This document shows, piece by piece, positions 61,308 through 64,000 of a stretch of DNA of 64,000 nucleotides; within the stretch, counting starts at the first letter, position 1; the number at the start of each line of letters is the position of its first letter. Location of the stretch: the NCBI RefSeq assembly GCF_014649815.1, contig NZ_BMTT01000011.1:62001-126000 (forward strand). Reading direction: 5' to 3'. The position numbers and the translations under genes were made by a program. The stretch comes from Streptomyces mutabilis (lineage in GTDB: Bacteria; Actinomycetota; Actinomycetes; Streptomycetales; Streptomycetaceae). A model generated the notes under the pieces. That model did not search any database. It saw only the letters and a list, made by a program, of their open reading frames with translations, and had not been told where the DNA came from.

Positions 61308-61994
61308 TCACGGTGCGCCCGCACCGCCACCGACGGTGGCCTCGTCGCCCGGCGGCTCCTCGCGCGGGGCGAGGGAGGCGAAGTCGCCGGTGTCGCCGAG
61401 GCGGACGAGGAACGGCCGCAGCCGGGTGTAGCGGATCGCGGTGACGGAGCAGGGCTCGACGGAGATCCGCTGGAAGAGGTCGAGGTGGAGGCCCAGTGCC
61501 TCCGCGACCAGGGACTTGATGATGTCGCCGTGGGAGCACATGAGGTAGACGGCGTCGGCGCCGTGGTCGCGCTCCACGCGCGCGTTCCACTCGCGGACCG
61601 CCTCGGCGGCGCGGGTCTGCATCGCGCGCATCGACTCGCCGCCGGGGAACGCGGCGGCGGAGGGGTGCGCCTGCACCACCTCCATCAGGGGCTCGTCCTT
61701 GAGCTCGGCGAGCTTGCGGCCGGACCAGTCGCCGTAGTGGCACTCCCCGATCCGCTCGTCGGTGTGTGACCGCAGCCCGGGCCGGGCGTCGAGCAGCGGC
61801 CGGATCGTCTCCTGGCAGCGTTGCAGGGGGCTGGAGACGACCTCGGACAGCGGCAGGCCGTCGAGGCGGCCGGGGAGCGCGGCGGCCTGGGCGGTCCCGC
61901 GTTCGTCGAGGGCGACGCCGGGCGTCCAGCCGGCGAGCAGTCCCTCGGTGTTGGCGGTGGATCGTCCGTGCCTGACCAGGATCAGCGTGGGCAT
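61308..61994 (-). CDS. Histidine phosphatase (phosphoglycerate mutase-like)
   Basis: The 228-residue protein has the RHG motif LILVRHGRSTANTEG with catalytic His, SSPLQRCQETIRPLL, IGECHYGDWSGRKLAEL and LMCSHGDIIKSLVAEALG with the second His. It belongs to a subclass that sits beside DUF3090 in actinobacteria. It would dephosphorylate a small metabolite or a protein phosphate. It heads a probable unit with DUF3090 (84 bases later), the kinase-like gene and mshC. Its promoter is shared with the divergent corA gene. Confidence 0.87.
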   Translation of the reverse strand: MPTLILVRHGRSTANTEGLLAGWTPGVALDERGTAQAAALPGRLDGLPLSEVVSSPLQRCQETIRPLLDARPGLRSHTDERIGECHYGDWSGRKLAELKDEPLMEVVQAHPSAAAFPGGESMRAMQTRAAEAVREWNARVERDHGADAVYLMCSHGDIIKSLVAEALGLHLDLFQRISVEPCSVTAIRYTRLRPFLVRLGDTGDFASLAPREEPPGDEATVGGGAGAP

Positions 61995-62055
61995 GCGGAC
62001 AGGGTAGGCGTACGGCGCGGTGCTGGGGCGCCGGGGCGAAGGGAGAATGCGTTCG

Positions 62056-63051
62056 GTGATCGTCGACTGTGCCATCTACCGGGACGGGCGCCGCACGGAC
62101 GGGCCTGAGGACTTCTCCGACGCGCTCGGCGAGGCGCGGTCCGCGGGCGGCTTCGTCTGGATCGGGCTGCACGAGCCGTCCCAGGAGGAGTTCGACCTGG
62201 TCACCGAGGAGTTCGCGCTGCATCCGCTGGCGGTGGAGGACGCCCTCAAGGCGCACCAGCGGCCGAAGCTGGAGGTCTACGAGGACTCGCTCTTCGCCGT
62301 CCTGAAGCCGGTGGTGTACGAGCCGGAGAGCGACACCGTGTCCACCGGCGAGCTCATGATCTTCCTGGGTGACGCCTTCGTGGTCGTCGTCCGGCACGGC
62401 GAGGGCTCCCCGCTGAAGGCCGTCCGGCAGCGTCTGGAGCACGAGCCCGAACTGCTCGGCAAGGGGCCGACCTCGGTGCTGTACGCGATAGCGGACGCCG
62501 CCGTCGACCACTACCTGGACGTCGCGGCGGAACTGCAGAACGACCTGGAGGAGCTGGAGGCGGAGGTCTTCTCGCCGGACGGCGGCGGCTCGCGGCACAC
62601 CGCGTCACGGATCTACAACTTCAAGCGGCAGATCCTGGAGTTCCGCCGGGCGACCGGCCCCCTGGCGCCGCCGCTGGCCCGGCTGGCCGGGACGGGCGCG
62701 TTCGGCGCCGTGGTTCCGTTCGTGAACGACAGGGCGCGGCCGTTCTTCCGGGACGTCAGCGACCACCTCTCCCGCGTCAACGAGTCGGTGGAGGGCCTGG
62801 ACCGGCTGGTCTCGGACATCCTGTCGGCGCATCTGGCGCAGACGAGCGTCCGGCAGAACGACGACATGCGGAAGATCTCCGCGTGGGCGGCCATGGCCGC
62901 GGTCCCCACGATGGTCGCGGGGGTTTACGGCATGAACTTCGCGCACATGCCGGAACTGCGCTGGGTATGGGGGTATCCGGCGGTGATCGTGCTGATGGCC
63001 GGGTTGGAGGTGCTGCTGTTCCGGCTGTTCAAGCGGCGGGGCTGGCTCTGA
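62056..63051 (+). CDS. corA: CorA-family magnesium/cobalt transporter
   Basis: The 331-residue protein has the CorA layout: a large cytosolic N-terminal domain with WIGLHEPSQEEFDLVTEEF and HPLAVEDALKAHQRPKLEVYEDS, a long helix, and two membrane helices with the selectivity motif YGMNF between (VAGVYGMNFAHMPEL). The GTG at 62056 is chosen because GGGAG lies ten bases upstream; the ATG at 62047 is too close to that site. It takes up Mg2+ or Co2+. It is divergent from the histidine phosphatase with 61 bases between. Confidence 0.92.
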   Translation: MIVDCAIYRDGRRTDGPEDFSDALGEARSAGGFVWIGLHEPSQEEFDLVTEEFALHPLAVEDALKAHQRPKLEVYEDSLFAVLKPVVYEPESDTVSTGELMIFLGDAFVVVVRHGEGSPLKAVRQRLEHEPELLGKGPTSVLYAIADAAVDHYLDVAAELQNDLEELEAEVFSPDGGGSRHTASRIYNFKRQILEFRRATGPLAPPLARLAGTGAFGAVVPFVNDRARPFFRDVSDHLSRVNESVEGLDRLVSDILSAHLAQTSVRQNDDMRKISAWAAMAAVPTMVAGVYGMNFAHMPELRWVWGYPAVIVLMAGLEVLLFRLFKRRGWL

Positions 63052-63067
63052 GTGGGGGTCGTGCCGG

Positions 63068-63856
63068 TCAGGCGACCTCGGGGGCCGCGGTTGCGGGTCC
63101 GCCGAGCGCGCCGCGCCGTGCGGGCGTGCGCAGGGTCACCATGCGGCGCCAGCCGGCCAGGCGCTCGTAGGCGTACATCGCGTGGATGCCCGCGGCGAGC
63201 AGCCCTGACCTGGCGCGGGACCAGCCGAGGAGGCGGCCCATGCGGGCCATCACGCCGAGGCTGACGTCCCGGTGGACGCGGATCTCGGCGAGCGCGCACT
63301 CGCGCAGCGTCGCCTGGATGCAGCGGCCGTGTCCGGCGGCGGCGTAGCGCAGCAGTTCCTCGTGGGAGTAGGCGAGGTGGTTGTCCTCGTCGGCGGAGAT
63401 CATGCGGACGGCCCGGCCGAGGTCCGGGTGGTCCCCGAAGTGTTTGAGCAGCATCGCCATCTGCTCGGCCGCGCGCTGCTCGGTGACCCTGCTGTGCGCC
63501 AGGTAGGTGATGATGTCCCGCACCGTGAGGGGCTGGTCGGCCTTGAGCTTGTCGTGGGCGAGGCCGATGCCGTGCCGCTCCAGGAGCATGGTGTAGTCGG
63601 TCTCGGGCGGTACTTCGACGGGTTCGAGGCCGCGCTTCTTCAGCAGGGCGTTGAAGATCCGCCCGTGCTTGTCCTCGTCCGCGCCGTGCCGGGTGATCTT
63701 GGGGGCGAGGGCGCGCTCACTCTCCGGCACCAGCGCCGCGATGCGTGCGTTCTCCCAGCCGCCCTGGGACTCGCCGCTGGCCGCGATGGAGCAGAAGAGA
63801 CGGAACGACTCGTCGTTGTCGAGGATCTCCTGGAACAGACTCTTGGCCGAAAGCAT
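63068..63856 (-). CDS. Ferritin-like domain protein
   Basis: The 262-residue protein has a four-helix bundle with ferritin/rubrerythrin-type metal motifs: DEDKHGRIF, RVTEQRAAEQMAMLL and ADEDNHLAYSHEELL (E-x-x-H type ligands in two helices). The C-terminal segment (LLAAGIHAMYAYERLAGWRR) is amphipathic or weakly membrane-associated. The ATG at 63856 follows GAGAGG. It may bind a diiron centre in oxidative-stress defence or act as an oxygenase, but neither is shown. It converges with corA, 16 bases between stops. Confidence 0.8.
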   Translation of the reverse strand: MLSAKSLFQEILDNDESFRLFCSIAASGESQGGWENARIAALVPESERALAPKITRHGADEDKHGRIFNALLKKRGLEPVEVPPETDYTMLLERHGIGLAHDKLKADQPLTVRDIITYLAHSRVTEQRAAEQMAMLLKHFGDHPDLGRAVRMISADEDNHLAYSHEELLRYAAAGHGRCIQATLRECALAEIRVHRDVSLGVMARMGRLLGWSRARSGLLAAGIHAMYAYERLAGWRRMVTLRTPARRGALGGPATAAPEVA

Positions 63857-64000
63857 CGCTGGCACCTCTCTGCCGCTGCAGGATTGCGCAGGTTCCGCAG
63901 ACTCCGCGAACAACGAGTCAAGGGCGGGAACTGAGGCGCGGCAACAGGTACGGCGGACAACTCAGTCAAATGAAGGACGGCCGGGAACGGAAGGAGGCGT
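63857..64000 (+). promoter_or_regulatory. Divergent promoter region at the window edge
   Basis: These 144 bases lie upstream of the ferritin-like gene. GGAAGGAGG at 63989-63997 is a strong plus-strand Shine-Dalgarno, so a plus-strand gene probably begins just beyond the window. Confidence 0.6.

Overview
This is a chromosomal-core segment of a Streptomyces, very close in gene content to S. coelicolor or S. lividans. The evidence is the very high G+C, the GTG and TTG starts, a five-gene 'conservon' with its P450, the gylR-glycerol operon, and the Pup-proteasome and mycothiol genes. No rRNA, tRNA, CRISPR array, insertion sequence or prophage was recognised. Almost every gene is single-copy, with little sign of recent transfer.

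Layout, left part (1-19.7 kb). An aldehyde dehydrogenase and a GlnA4-type gamma-glutamyl ligase are divergent from a FadR-like regulator and a gamma-glutamyl peptide amidohydrolase; together they look like an amine (ethanolamine or polyamine) utilisation locus. Next come a LysR regulator with a TDT-family carrier, a cytosolic BtuF-like protein with an XRE-cupin regulator, and a glycine betaine/proline ABC importer whose permease carries two tandem binding domains. These are followed by a 5'-3' exonuclease, a siderophore-interacting reductase behind an iron box, a GNAT acetyltransferase, an RluA-type pseudouridine synthase, and conservon 9 (rarA-E), which ends in a P450 without an ExxR motif.

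Centre (19.7-46 kb). This is the actinobacterial Pup-proteasome neighbourhood: helY-tatC-tatA, a small membrane protein and a zinc ribbon, pafC-pafB (WYL DNA-damage regulators), two FKBP isomerases, and pafA behind an MFS carrier and a divergent LacI regulator. Then come prcA, prcB, an endonuclease VII homologue, pup, dop and arc. A ferredoxin, a secreted protein, trmI, a site-2 protease, a RecB-like nuclease, an orphan response regulator and a peptide-binding lipoprotein follow.

Right part (46-64 kb). A HAD phosphatase and metH are followed by gylR and the glpF-glpK-glpD glycerol operon with two matching operators. A FadR-like regulator and the PAC2-family gene parJ come next. mshC (mycothiol synthesis) lies behind an unexplained three-gene set of histidine phosphatase, DUF3090 and PI3K/HipA-like kinase, followed by CorA and a ferritin-like protein.

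Working together: pup, dop, pafA, arc and prcBA form the tagging and degradation pathway. PafB and PafC are its DNA-damage-responsive neighbours, and the nearby nucleases (endonuclease VII-like, RecB-like, HelY helicase) place DNA processing beside proteolysis. Most transcription units end in long, often perfect hairpins. The points most worth a second look are the endonuclease VII homologue that has lost zinc-ligand cysteines, the kinase/DUF3090/phosphatase set linked to mshC, the tandem binding-domain importer, the ExxR-less P450 and several clean palindromic operators.
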